Assembly (NCBI GenBank): GCA_964587165.1
Contig: CAZPKH010000016.1
Span: 1 to 38,939, forward strand
DNA length: 38,939 nucleotides
From: CAZPKH01 sp964587165
GTDB taxonomy: Bacteria > Bacteroidota > Bacteroidia > Bacteroidales > Muribaculaceae
Reading direction: 5' to 3'
Below the pieces are notes generated by a model. That model ran no database searches. It had not been told where the DNA came from and worked only from the letters and a program-made list of their open reading frames with translations. The translations under genes and the position numbers were made by a program. This document shows, one piece after another, positions 17,322-25,133 of the stretch (positions within the stretch are counted from its first letter, which is position 1; every line of letters starts with the position of its first letter).

Positions 17322-17659
17322 TTGCGTGAAGCGTGTTTCTTGAGCCAGGCTGCCGCGCGGTCGCGGCAGTCGCCTTGCAGCAGAATCTCGCCACCGCGGG
17401 CTGAGCCTCCCACCGACAGATCGCGGCGCATCTGCCGTCCGATCTCTTCCACCCGCTCGTCGGAGCAACTGAATCCGTAGATTATTGTGGCAGCTTTGCC
17501 CCCTCGCCCTTTCCGCTCGTAGGCAATCTTAGGGGAGCCCACAGGCTCGGGTGCAGCCGCATCGTCGGGCGCACCGGCTGTCTCCGAAGCGTCTTGTGGC
17601 ATCTCATCGATCAAGGCGCCGAGTGCGTCGCGCCAATCTTTACTGCTGTGGGTGCTCAT
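17318..17659 (-). CDS. SUI1/eIF1-like translation factor (YciH family)
   Basis: This 113-residue protein has a variable acidic N-terminus (1-45) and then the SUI1 core: ERKGRGGKAATIIYGF, a segment like the KRKGKGGK...V..G of bacterial YciH and eukaryotic eIF1, followed by SVGGSARGGEILLQGD and the C-terminal helix. Bacterial members are thought to influence start-codon selection or initiation fidelity, but their role is not settled. The gene overlaps the lipoprotein upstream by 20 bases and the AddA-like gene downstream by four, so it lies in a tightly coupled operon. Confidence 0.88.
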   Translation of the reverse strand: MSTHSSKDWRDALGALIDEMPQDASETAGAPDDAAAPEPVGSPKIAYERKGRGGKAATIIYGFSCSDERVEEIGRQMRRDLSVGGSARGGEILLQGDCRDRAAAWLKKHASRK

Positions 17660-18125
17660 GTGAGGGGAGGGTATCGTTTGCGGGATAATGGTCTTCGGTG
17701 TCGATGAATGTGCCTCGGTCGGGCGAGTCGATCATCTGCTGCAGAGTCTGGAGCATCTGCACGAAGCGGGCATCCTCGCCCACTACGGAGTTGAAAAAAG
17801 CGTTGGCGGAGTCGGGGTTGGCTTTATAGGCGTTGCGGAAACACTGGAACGCCTGAGCCGTGTAGTCGTCCATCTGCTCGCACTCGCTCAGCTGCATGTA
17901 GGCCAGAGAGATGCCGGCATACTGGCGTGCCGACACAGAGCCCTGAGGCAGAGCCGAGAGCTCGTCGCACAGCTTTTTGGCGCGGGCGTTGTCGTGGCGG
18001 GCTATAGCTGAGTGAATCTCGGCAATAGAATCGTCGATGGCGGCCGGTGTGCGGTCGGCGGAGCAGGCGGTCATGATCAGGGCTGCAATCAGGGCAGCCG
18101 CGATAGAGAGGATTTTGTGAGTCAT
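17640..18125 (-). CDS. Lipoprotein, helical repeat-like, unknown function
   Basis: The 161-residue protein begins with MTHKILSIAAALIAALIMTACSA, a lipoprotein signal with lipobox MTAC at residues 18-21. The mature part is helical, with a TPR-like rhythm (AIARHDNARAKKLCDELSAL, then AYMQLSECEQMDDYTAQAFQ, FRNAYKANPDSANAFF), and an acidic, His-containing tail. I do not recognise a named family. Its ATG shares one base with the stop of the next lipoprotein upstream (TGATG). Confidence 0.75.
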   Translation of the reverse strand: MTHKILSIAAALIAALIMTACSADRTPAAIDDSIAEIHSAIARHDNARAKKLCDELSALPQGSVSARQYAGISLAYMQLSECEQMDDYTAQAFQCFRNAYKANPDSANAFFNSVVGEDARFVQMLQTLQQMIDSPDRGTFIDTEDHYPANDTLPSHEHPQQ

Positions 18126-18529
18126 CAGTCGTCGGTAGAGCCGCGTCTGAAATAGACGTACGGCAGGTTGTTTTTGAGGAGAGTGAGGGTCACGCCGTTA
18201 AATTCGCGTATCTTGTATTCAAGCTGTTCGGGGATATTGCCTATCTGAGTGCTGTCGCCTTCCCAGCTTATTGCTTCGGGGTCGAGCTTGAGCAGAAGCG
18301 AGTCGTTCACCACGTTCCACCGGCCGTTCACCTGATAGGATATCTGGCCGCTGCGCATTGCGTGCACCACGCAGGTGCCGTTGCTGTTGAGCTCGAGCTG
18401 CGGCGTGGTGGCCGAAATCTCGGGGATGTAGTACACGCCGATCATCTCTTTGGCCTCGTCGGAGAGATGCGAGCAGGCAGCCAATACAACTGTGGCGGCC
18501 GCGGCGAATATATATTTGCGAAGATTCAT
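18125..18529 (-). CDS. Lipoprotein of unknown function, lipocalin-like in size
   Basis: This 134-residue protein has a typical signal (MNLRKYIFAAAATVVLAACSH, lipobox LAAC). The mature part starts with a helical DEAKEMIGVYY and then alternates in a beta pattern (LELNSNGTCVVHAM, ISYQVNGRWNVVNDSLLLKL), ending in YVYFRRG. This pattern resembles small lipocalin-like or META-like envelope lipoproteins in Bacteroidota, but the match is only by character. It is the first gene of a four-gene operon and has a good promoter directly upstream. Confidence 0.75.
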   Translation of the reverse strand: MNLRKYIFAAAATVVLAACSHLSDEAKEMIGVYYIPEISATTPQLELNSNGTCVVHAMRSGQISYQVNGRWNVVNDSLLLKLDPEAISWEGDSTQIGNIPEQLEYKIREFNGVTLTLLKNNLPYVYFRRGSTDD

Positions 18530-18553
18530 AAGGATTTAGTCGATAAGCTAATG

Positions 18554-18585
18554 CAAAGGTACGAAATCAGAATGTCAACTGCAAG
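18554..18585 (-). promoter_or_regulatory. Promoter of the lipoprotein-SUI1-AddA-like operon
   Basis: On the minus strand CTTG (TTG at 18584-18582), a 20-base spacer, and TACCTTTG (18561-18554). Predicted start near 18549, about 20 bases before the ATG at 18529. Confidence 0.55.
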
Positions 18586-18687
18586 CCATTTGCCCTACAT
18601 CTTGTCATCTTGTCGGGTGTAGTCGGGTGTAGAGGTCTCCAAATGTTAATCTTGGGTCAATCTCCGAGATAATTGATTTATTTTGCA

Positions 18688-18695
18688 TACCTTTG
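18688..18695 (+). promoter_or_regulatory. -7 element upstream of the HAD-SIS gene
   Basis: TACCTTTG fits the Bacteroidota -7 box and lies 46 bases before the ATG at 18742. No TTTG is found at the expected 19-21 base distance, so the upstream half is weak. Confidence 0.4.
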
Positions 18696-18741
18696 TCAAA
18701 ATTAAACCTGCGGCTTCAGGCCGCAAAACAACGCGTAGCTT

Positions 18742-19848
18742 ATGAATGATAGCAAGGGACTGAGCCTTTGGGAGTGCCTCGATCAGGATGCACCCGACAC
18801 ACTGTTTTTAAACCGCGACGGCATAATCCTTGTGCGCCGCGACGACGGTCGCCCTGTCAAGTCGGTGGATGAAGTGGTGTTTCAGCCTCAGGTACTCCGT
18901 GAGGTGCCGAAGCTGGCGGAGCGATTCAAGCATATATTCGTGATCGGCAGCTACCGCACTGATAATTGCCCGACGCATCAGCAGCAGAAGGAGGTGGACG
19001 ATTACATCGTGAGCCGCATCGAAGAGATGGGCGGCCGAGTCGACGGTGTATACACCGAGTGGAACGACCCGAAGCTCGAGCACGGAGTGTCGGGAAGCCC
19101 GCTGCTGCCGCTTAGGGTGCGCCGCGACTACCCTACGGTCAATTTTGCAAAGTCGCTCCTGGTGGGCGATTCGGAAGCCGACCGTATGCTTGCTTACAAC
19201 TGCGGTATGCGTTTTCTCACGCTCAAGAGCGAATTTGACATCGCCACGCTGGTCGACTTCGGCAGCATCGATTCAAATCTGAATATGCTCCGCAGCGTGC
19301 TGCTGTCGGAGATAGAGATGCTCTACAAATTCATGAACTCCGAGTCGCGCATACGTGCTATACGTCTTGCGGCCAGAAGTATGAGCAATACCCTCGCTAT
19401 CGGCGGAAAACTGCACCTTGTGCTTGCCGACGACTGCGGCCTGGCTGCGGCCTCGGTGGCCCGCAGTTTCGATTTCTTTCACAGTGCCGACGGCACCACA
19501 CTGCTCGATATTCTCGTGCAGGGCGACGACGACGCTACTCCGGCGGGATTGGCCGCCCGGGTGCGGCCCCACGATGTAGTCGTAGTATTCACCGTGGAGG
19601 GAAAATGGATGGAGCTCGGCGAGCTCGTGGCCACCGCTCAGCGATGCGATGCCATCACGGTATCGGTCACCGGAGCCAAGCCTATGAGAGCTGACAGCGC
19701 CGATCTGCTTATCAAGGTGCCCACCACAGCTGCATCGCAGGTCCAGACCGCCTTCCTGCTGATCATAGATATGCTCAAGGCCAAGATGCAGCCGCGTGAT
19801 GCACGCACGATGTACGGTCGTGCCTCGTCGGTGCTTCGCTCAAATTGA
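18742..19848 (+). CDS. HAD-like/SIS fusion protein, both domains degenerate
   Basis: The 368-residue protein has an N-terminal half resembling histidinol-phosphate/GmhB-type HAD phosphatases and a C-terminal half resembling the GmhA-type SIS domain. In the HAD half, motif I reads LFLNRDG (residues 21-27) instead of the usual FLDRDG, so the nucleophilic Asp is Asn24. The late motif LLVGDSEAD is kept with Asp143 and Asp147, but the Cys/His zinc loop of GmhB is absent (TEWNDPKLEHG in its place). In the SIS half the usual GNGGSA is VLADDCGLAAA and the S-x-SGxS loop is FTVEGKW, while VSVTGAKPM and the C-terminal helix remain. The parent families act in ADP-heptose synthesis. This copy may be a regulatory or scaffold pseudoenzyme. 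Confidence 0.75.
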   Translation: MNDSKGLSLWECLDQDAPDTLFLNRDGIILVRRDDGRPVKSVDEVVFQPQVLREVPKLAERFKHIFVIGSYRTDNCPTHQQQKEVDDYIVSRIEEMGGRVDGVYTEWNDPKLEHGVSGSPLLPLRVRRDYPTVNFAKSLLVGDSEADRMLAYNCGMRFLTLKSEFDIATLVDFGSIDSNLNMLRSVLLSEIEMLYKFMNSESRIRAIRLAARSMSNTLAIGGKLHLVLADDCGLAAASVARSFDFFHSADGTTLLDILVQGDDDATPAGLAARVRPHDVVVVFTVEGKWMELGELVATAQRCDAITVSVTGAKPMRADSADLLIKVPTTAASQVQTAFLLIIDMLKAKMQPRDARTMYGRASSVLRSN

Positions 19849-19889
19849 CCGACTCTATTCTACTGCCAACAATTCACACATTAGACGAT

Positions 19890-21230
19890 ATGCGTTTAAG
19901 ACTCATCACAGCGCTCTGTGCAGTGCTGGCCATCGCGCCGCAAATTGTTGCGGCTGAACCGACAGACACTCTTCCGACCATACCCGCCACTGCCGAGCAG
20001 GCACACGCTCTCGAGGTGCGGAAGAGTACGAAAACGCTCTTTTTCAACAACGACGGACATCAGGCTTCCAACGACTCGCTGCGCAGGCTTATGGATCGTT
20101 TCTTCACCGACCAATGGCGCCACTTCCAGGATCCGCAGGCTCCGTATTTTCTGATGATGAGCCGCGACGCCACCCTTGCCATGGGTATAGGCGGATCGGT
20201 GCGCATGCGCGGATATTTTGATTTCGACGGGGTTGTGCCCACAAGCGCATTCATGCCATATTCGATTCCTGTGCCCCGCGACAGGGTGAATACCCGGCGG
20301 CTCGGAGCCACGCCGTCGGGCACCGCATTGTTTTTCCAGATAATAGGCACAAGAAAGACTCTTGGCAATTTCTCGGCATACATTCAGGGCGATTTCTCCG
20401 GCTACGACGGCAAAGGGTTCAAGCTCAAGAAATCGTATGTCACCATCAACGACTGGACCGTGGGCTACAATACCTCGACATTTGTCGATCCGGCAGCCAA
20501 TCCGCCTGTGATCGATGCGCAGGGTCCGTGCGGCGCATCCCACGGCTCGCGAGTACTGGTGCGTTGGGAGCACTCCATGCGCAAGCATTGGGTTGTGGCG
20601 GCTTCGGCCGAGTTTCCGTCGTCGGCTGTGGGTGCCGACGGTGTGACCACCCGCACGGTCGACGACTGGTTTCCTGATGTAGTGGCTTTCGGGCAGTACC
20701 GGTGGGCGCAAGGTCAGGGCCATGTGCGCCTGTCGGGTGTGCTGCGCGTGCTTCCGTATCGCGATCTGCTCACGCTCACAAATCACAATAAGATAGGATG
20801 GGGCGCGCATCTGAGCACCGTTGCTCCTGTGGCCTACAACTGGAAGCTTTATGGCTCGGTGGTGGGTGGCGCAGGTATCGGCGGGATGATGAACGACATG
20901 ACCTCCGACAAGCTCGATCTGCTCAACCGTGCCGATGCTCCGGGGTCGATGTACGCGCCGTATTCATTCGGATACACGGCCGGTGTGCGCTATAATTTCC
21001 TGCCAAATCTGTTCGGGTCGGTGTCGCTCAGCCGGGCGCATCTGTACGAGCGTCACGGTTCGGCCGCTACATCCTACCGCAGCGGTACATTCGGCGTTAT
21101 AAATCTTTTCTGGGATTTGTCGGCTCGCCTTCAGACTGGCATCGAGGCTCTCTACGGCCGGCGCGACGACCGCGACAACGCCCACGCTACGGCACACCGC
21201 ATCAATATGCTGTTTATGTTCTCGTTCTGA
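19890..21230 (+). CDS. Outer-membrane porin-like protein (DcaP-like)
   Basis: I start at the ATG at 19890 (MRLRLITALCAVLAIAPQIVAAE, a classic signal peptide); an upstream TTG at 19845 would add a poor N-terminus. The mature protein begins with a polar helical segment (QASNDSLRRLMDRFF), followed by beta strands with aromatic girdles and short turns, for example MRGYFDFDG, FSAYIQGDFSGY and LKKSYVTI, and it ends in NMLFMFSF with a terminal Phe typical of outer-membrane barrels. The helical lead-in and the barrel layout resemble DcaP-type porins, but no close match can be confirmed. The gene is one of two on this strand between operons and ends close to convergent aroE. Confidence 0.75.
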   Translation: MRLRLITALCAVLAIAPQIVAAEPTDTLPTIPATAEQAHALEVRKSTKTLFFNNDGHQASNDSLRRLMDRFFTDQWRHFQDPQAPYFLMMSRDATLAMGIGGSVRMRGYFDFDGVVPTSAFMPYSIPVPRDRVNTRRLGATPSGTALFFQIIGTRKTLGNFSAYIQGDFSGYDGKGFKLKKSYVTINDWTVGYNTSTFVDPAANPPVIDAQGPCGASHGSRVLVRWEHSMRKHWVVAASAEFPSSAVGADGVTTRTVDDWFPDVVAFGQYRWAQGQGHVRLSGVLRVLPYRDLLTLTNHNKIGWGAHLSTVAPVAYNWKLYGSVVGGAGIGGMMNDMTSDKLDLLNRADAPGSMYAPYSFGYTAGVRYNFLPNLFGSVSLSRAHLYERHGSAATSYRSGTFGVINLFWDLSARLQTGIEALYGRRDDRDNAHATAHRINMLFMFSF

Positions 21231-21247
21231 TCGCCGCCTCGGGGGCG

Positions 21248-21264
21248 GAGCGTGGCACACGCTC
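21248..21264. terminator. Short hairpin between convergent porin and aroE genes
   Basis: GAGCGTG-GCA-CACGCTC forms a 7-bp stem with a 3-base loop, touching the aroE stop codon. There is no clear T tract, so the terminator role is uncertain. Confidence 0.4.
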
Positions 21265-22034
21265 TAAATGTTCCAGATGCGCCACGACTCGAACGCCTGC
21301 AGCAGAAGCATCTCCAGGCCGTTCTTCACCTCGGCGCCGTATTGGCGCGCACGGCGCATGAACATCGTCGTGTCGGGGTTGTACAGCAGGTCGTAGCACA
21401 GGTGCTCAGGCGTGAGCAGGTGGTATGGTATGTCGGGACAGGTATCTACGTTGGGATACATGCCCAGCGGGGTAGTGTTGACGATGATCTTGTGCGACTC
21501 CATCACCTCCGGGGTGATCTGATCGTACCCTATCATGCCGGTGCGCGGCGTGCGCGATACGAATGTGAATCCGAGGCCTAAGTTCGACACGCCGCAAGCC
21601 ACCGCTTTGGCTGCTCCGCCGGTGCCGAGTATGAGCACACTGTGGCGCTCGGGTGTGAGAAGCGGCTCCAGAGAGTCGGTGAAACCTACGACATCACTGT
21701 TGTAGCCTCTGAATTTCAGGGAATTGCCCGAACGTGTGAACTTCACCACATTGACGGCTCCGATGCGGGCAGCGTCGGCATCTACCTCGTCGAGGTAGCG
21801 CATCACCTGCTCTTTGTAAGGTATTGTGACGTTGAGCCCCTTCAGGTCGGGGTATTCGGCCACGATCTCCATCAGATCGCCGATGTCGGGTATCTCGAAG
21901 TTGATGTAGCGCGCCTTGATCCCCTCGTCCTCAAACTTGCGGTTGAAAAACCTCTGTGAGAATGAGTGGGTGAGCGGGAAGCCGATCAGGCCATACAGAT
22001 CCTCGGAGTGGTCTACGGGGTCGATTTCAGCCAT
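21264..22034 (-). CDS. aroE: Shikimate dehydrogenase AroE
   Basis: AroE reduces 3-dehydroshikimate to shikimate with NADPH in aromatic amino acid synthesis. The 256-residue protein has LIGFPLTHSFSQRFF (shikimate-binding Ser residues), GLNVTIPYKEQV with the catalytic Lys, GYNSDVVGF with the partner Asp, the nucleotide-binding loop ILGTGGAAKAV, NTTPLGMYPN, and a C-terminal NGLEMLLLQAFESW with the conserved Gln. The gene follows the EEP-family gene after 12 bases and probably shares its promoter. Confidence 0.95.
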   Translation of the reverse strand: MAEIDPVDHSEDLYGLIGFPLTHSFSQRFFNRKFEDEGIKARYINFEIPDIGDLMEIVAEYPDLKGLNVTIPYKEQVMRYLDEVDADAARIGAVNVVKFTRSGNSLKFRGYNSDVVGFTDSLEPLLTPERHSVLILGTGGAAKAVACGVSNLGLGFTFVSRTPRTGMIGYDQITPEVMESHKIIVNTTPLGMYPNVDTCPDIPYHLLTPEHLCYDLLYNPDTTMFMRRARQYGAEVKNGLEMLLLQAFESWRIWNI

Positions 22035-22046
22035 AGCTGCGCAGGT

Positions 22047-23138
22047 TTATTTCTGTTTCGCCACGCGCTCCTTGCGCAGGAATATTTCGGTGGGGAAGTG
22101 GTCGGAATATCCGTCGAGAAACACTCCACCCGAGAATGTGCGCAGCGGGTATCCCTGGCGGTTTCCGTCCTTGCCGCGCAGGAAGTCGAAGTTGTTGACC
22201 TTGCAGTTGAAGTATTCGAGGCCGCCGGGGCGTGCGTTCTGCTGCAGCAGCGAGCCTGAGATGATGATCTGGTCGAACAGGTTCCACGAGCTCTTGTAGG
22301 CCAGTGTGCCTATGCCGTCGTCCTCAAGCATTTTCCACCACGGGTTGTAGAAGCCGTCGGGGGCTACTCCGTCGGCACTCTTTTGAGCTCCGAGCACCTG
22401 AGCGCACGATTTGTCCATGGGATCGTCGTTGAGGTCGCCCATTATTATGACTCCCTGGCCGGGATGCAGAGCCCATATCGAGTCGGCTATCTGCTTGCTC
22501 AAAGCTGCTGCTCCTTCGCGCAGATACGACGACTGCTCCTGTCCGCCGAGACGTGAGGGCCAGTGGTTTACGATGATGTTGATGGTGTCGGTGCCACCGA
22601 GCACGCCGGTCACACACATCTGGTCGCGGGTGCGCAGGCCCGGGTTGCGCTCTATGAACAGACGGTGGTTGTTGACATTGAGCAGGCGGAACAGTCGCGG
22701 GTTGAAGAGCAAGCCCACATCCACACCTCGACGGTCGGGGGAGTCGTGGTGCACGATCTGAAGATTCCAGTCGGCTATCTGCGGGTCGCGCACCAGGTCC
22801 TGAAGCACCGAGCGGTTTTCGATCTCCGATACGCCTATCACGGCCGGCCCGATGGGGGTGGTCTTGGTAGTCATGGCCTTGATGGCGCGCGCCATGTTCG
22901 AAATCTTCGACCAATATTTGCGGCCGTCCCACTGGCGGGCTCCCTTGGGCGAGAACTCCAGGTCGTATTTGCCGTTGTTGTTGATTGTGTCGAAAAGGTT
23001 TTCGAGATTGTAGAAAGCTATGCCGTATACGCTGAACTGGCGCTTGTCGGCGGAGTTGTTGGTTTCGTTCTTGGCGCTGGCACCCAAAGATGCTATAAGG
23101 GCTATCAGCAGAGCCGGGATAATGAGCAGGCGTTTCAT
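22047..23138 (-). CDS. Exported endonuclease/exonuclease/phosphatase-family protein
   Basis: From the ATG at 23138 the protein has 363 residues and a signal peptide (MKRLLIIPALLIALIASLGASA). The EEP-fold motifs are in order: FYNLENLFDT (metal-binding Asn and Glu region), GVSEIENRSVLQDL, HHDSPDRRGVDVGL, IVNHWPSRLGG with the catalytic His, IIMGDLNDDP, and the final SDHFPT His. The family covers DNA, lipid and nucleotide phosphodiesterases; exported Bacteroidota copies are mostly uncharacterised. It is the first gene of a pair with aroE. Confidence 0.88.
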   Translation of the reverse strand: MKRLLIIPALLIALIASLGASAKNETNNSADKRQFSVYGIAFYNLENLFDTINNNGKYDLEFSPKGARQWDGRKYWSKISNMARAIKAMTTKTTPIGPAVIGVSEIENRSVLQDLVRDPQIADWNLQIVHHDSPDRRGVDVGLLFNPRLFRLLNVNNHRLFIERNPGLRTRDQMCVTGVLGGTDTINIIVNHWPSRLGGQEQSSYLREGAAALSKQIADSIWALHPGQGVIIMGDLNDDPMDKSCAQVLGAQKSADGVAPDGFYNPWWKMLEDDGIGTLAYKSSWNLFDQIIISGSLLQQNARPGGLEYFNCKVNNFDFLRGKDGNRQGYPLRTFSGGVFLDGYSDHFPTEIFLRKERVAKQK

Positions 23139-23201
23139 GCTTAAGATGAGTATTAAGGTAATAGAGCGGGGGTGGCAATCGCGTCGCAACGCCCCGCAGT
23201 G

Positions 23202-23209
23202 CAAAGATA
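23202..23209 (-). promoter_or_regulatory. -7 element for the EEP-family/aroE unit
   Basis: TATCTTTG on the minus strand fits the -7 box. Predicted start near 23197, about 59 bases before the ATG. No convincing TTTG is found at the right spacing. Confidence 0.4.
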
Positions 23210-23295
23210 ATCAAATTATCAGATTTTCGAACTCTTCGTGAGCCGAAAATTGCAAAATCGGGGAGATGCGACGCGGATATGCGACTACAGTCTGT

Positions 23296-23757
23296 TTAGA
23301 AGTTCATACCGACCTTCATGCTGAAGGTGCCGGTTGTACCTGCATGTTTTGGTGTCCAGTAGTGGCCGAGATAGCCGACGCCGGCGTAGTATTTGCCGAA
23401 TTTGAAGCCAAGCATAGGGCTGAGCATCACTGCGCCGCAGGAGGTGTTGCCGGTGTTTATCTCATAGCCGATATCCATAGATCCGAAAAACTTGTAGCGT
23501 CCCATTGGAGTCCACACTTCGCAGCGGGCAAAGATAGGGATGAGGGGGTCGTTTTCGAAGTTCCACCTCTCGGTGATACCGGCACCGACGCCCACGTTCA
23601 CCACCCGGTGCACGGCGGTGGTCACACCGGCCTGCAGGTTGAATGCGGTCCAATCGTTACCGGCCTGAATAGGCTGAAACTCTGCAAACGGAGAGATGGC
23701 TGAGGCCGAAAATACGCCGGCAATCGCGAGCGTAAGCACGATCAAGTACTTTTTCAT
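23296..23757 (-). CDS. Small outer-membrane beta-barrel-like protein
   Basis: This 153-residue protein has a signal peptide (MKKYLIVLTLAIAGVFSASA). The mature part is made of amphipathic strands (FNLQAGVTTAVHRVVNVGVG, FFGSMDIGYEIN, MLGFKFGKYYAGVGYLGHYW) and ends in MKVGMNF with a terminal Phe, as in outer-membrane barrels of about eight strands. No named family is recognised. It is a single gene, divergent from the carboxypeptidase-regulatory-like gene. Confidence 0.75.
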   Translation of the reverse strand: MKKYLIVLTLAIAGVFSASAISPFAEFQPIQAGNDWTAFNLQAGVTTAVHRVVNVGVGAGITERWNFENDPLIPIFARCEVWTPMGRYKFFGSMDIGYEINTGNTSCGAVMLSPMLGFKFGKYYAGVGYLGHYWTPKHAGTTGTFSMKVGMNF

Positions 23758-23812
23758 AAATAATAGTTAAAGTGAGTATATTTTATTAACGAAGCGGCAG
23801 GCGCAGATATTA

Positions 23813-23820
23813 TAATTTTG
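23813..23820 (+). promoter_or_regulatory. -7 element upstream of the CarboxypepD_reg-like gene
   Basis: TAATTTTG fits the Bacteroidota -7 box. Predicted start near 23825, about 43 bases before the ATG at 23869. The upstream box is not clear. Confidence 0.4.
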
Positions 23821-23868
23821 CATGTCTTTCAAATTAATGTAAATTTGTGGCAACTAAAGAATGTTTTT

Positions 23869-24963
23869 ATGAGAATTCTGTTTATTGTTGTCTGTTCTTT
23901 CATCTGTTTGGTTGCTGCCGGGCAGCATACGGTGTGTGTTGTCGACGGCGACGATGGCTACCCTCTGGCGGGAGCTACCGTTTTCTCATCGGGCGGCACG
24001 ATACTTGGTGTGACGGATGCCAACGGCTCTTTTACTGTGGCTTCCGACAATGTCTATCCTCTCACTGTACGCTATTTAGGGTATGATGCCGCTGCGGTGA
24101 GCAAGAGTACGCCGAAAGTCGAGATGCATCCGTCAAGCCTCACCCTCGGCGAGGTGACAGTCACGCCGACCGATCGCCCGATACTGCACATAACGTACTA
24201 CGTGCGTGAATATGCAAGCGGCGCGACACCGACCGACACAATGATATTCTTCAATGAGCATATGGCCGACGTGCTGCTTCCCACAAGGGAGAAGATCAAG
24301 GGGTTCAAGAAGCAGACACATCCGCGCTTCCTCTCATCAAAACTGTACACCCGTCTGGCCGACAGCTCGGGGCTCGACAGTTGTTTCATCCCGTCGGAGC
24401 GCAACGACGACCTGTGCTTCAACATGCTGCTCGATATACCTTACGGCAAGGGGAAAATTGATACGACCTGCTGCACCGGAGTGTATCGCGACACGATAGC
24501 AGGTAAATACGGGATGCTGAAAGATCTGAAGGTGCAGAACGGCATACTATACCAGCATATGGACCTGCTGGCCAATTATGAGGGACATAAGTATTCGCCG
24601 ACAATCCTCAAGATCTTAGGTATGACGGCCGATTTCACCGATATATCAACGACGATAGTCTGCCGCTCGAATGACGAAGGGGAGTATGACACGGCCGGCG
24701 ACATATTTTTAGGCCTGAACATTAAGCTGACGGGCCGCGGAAAGATGTTCAAGCATTATTTCAATACCCACGGCAACCCTATCGACATATACAATTATTA
24801 TGAATTATACCCGGTGGATGTGGAGTATCTCACCGTCGACGAAGCCAAGGCACTCGGCAAGAATCCGCCGCGGCCGCATGTAGTTGCGCCGGCGAATGCT
24901 CCGGCGCTCGATCCGGCCTATCAGCGCATCGTGGACCGCAGCAGCGAGCTGGCCGGCAGGTAG
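23869..24963 (+). CDS. Exported protein with carboxypeptidase-like regulatory domain
   Basis: I start at the ATG at 23869 (MRILFIVVCSFICLVAAGQ), which gives a signal peptide; a start at 23818 would sit inside the promoter. The 364-residue protein opens with a CarboxypepD_reg-like beta-sandwich (VDGDDGYPLAGATVFSSGG, GVTDANGSFTV, VRYLGYD), and the following LGEVTVTPTD resembles the linker of TonB-dependent receptors and related proteins. The remaining 240 residues have no recognised domain. They include a region like that in other Bacteroidota carboxypeptidase-regulatory-like proteins (MIFFNEHMADVLLPT). There is no TonB-type barrel. A periplasmic or surface role is likely. Confidence 0.7.
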   Translation: MRILFIVVCSFICLVAAGQHTVCVVDGDDGYPLAGATVFSSGGTILGVTDANGSFTVASDNVYPLTVRYLGYDAAAVSKSTPKVEMHPSSLTLGEVTVTPTDRPILHITYYVREYASGATPTDTMIFFNEHMADVLLPTREKIKGFKKQTHPRFLSSKLYTRLADSSGLDSCFIPSERNDDLCFNMLLDIPYGKGKIDTTCCTGVYRDTIAGKYGMLKDLKVQNGILYQHMDLLANYEGHKYSPTILKILGMTADFTDISTTIVCRSNDEGEYDTAGDIFLGLNIKLTGRGKMFKHYFNTHGNPIDIYNYYELYPVDVEYLTVDEAKALGKNPPRPHVVAPANAPALDPAYQRIVDRSSELAGR

Positions 24964-24991
24964 AAACAAGAACCAATGTGGCTTTGGAGGC

Positions 24992-25018
24992 GTTATATTA
25001 TTGAAAAAATGATATAAC
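24992..25018. other. AT-rich inverted repeat after the CarboxypepD_reg-like gene
   Basis: GTTATAT and ATATAAC are separated by 13 bases. It lies about 30 bases after the upstream stop codon and could be a weak terminator or a regulatory site for the decarboxylase gene. Confidence 0.3.
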
Positions 25019-25104
25019 ACTTCTTCCCTCCCTCAGCGGGGTTCATCACTATCCGCGAGCTGCTTCATTGGGATCTCTGACGTAATCGCACTGTGTCGCA
25101 GGAA

Positions 25105-25120
25105 AGAGGTAATAACCTCT
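25105..25120. promoter_or_regulatory. Palindrome AGAGGT-AATA-ACCTCT upstream of the phenolic acid decarboxylase
   Basis: This is a perfect 6-bp inverted repeat around AATA, ending 13 bases before the ATG at 25134. Its position suits an operator or a small leader hairpin. It does not resemble the known PadR operator pattern ATGT-N8-ACAT, and no padR gene is adjacent. Confidence 0.4.
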
Positions 25121-25133
25121 AAAACTGATAATA

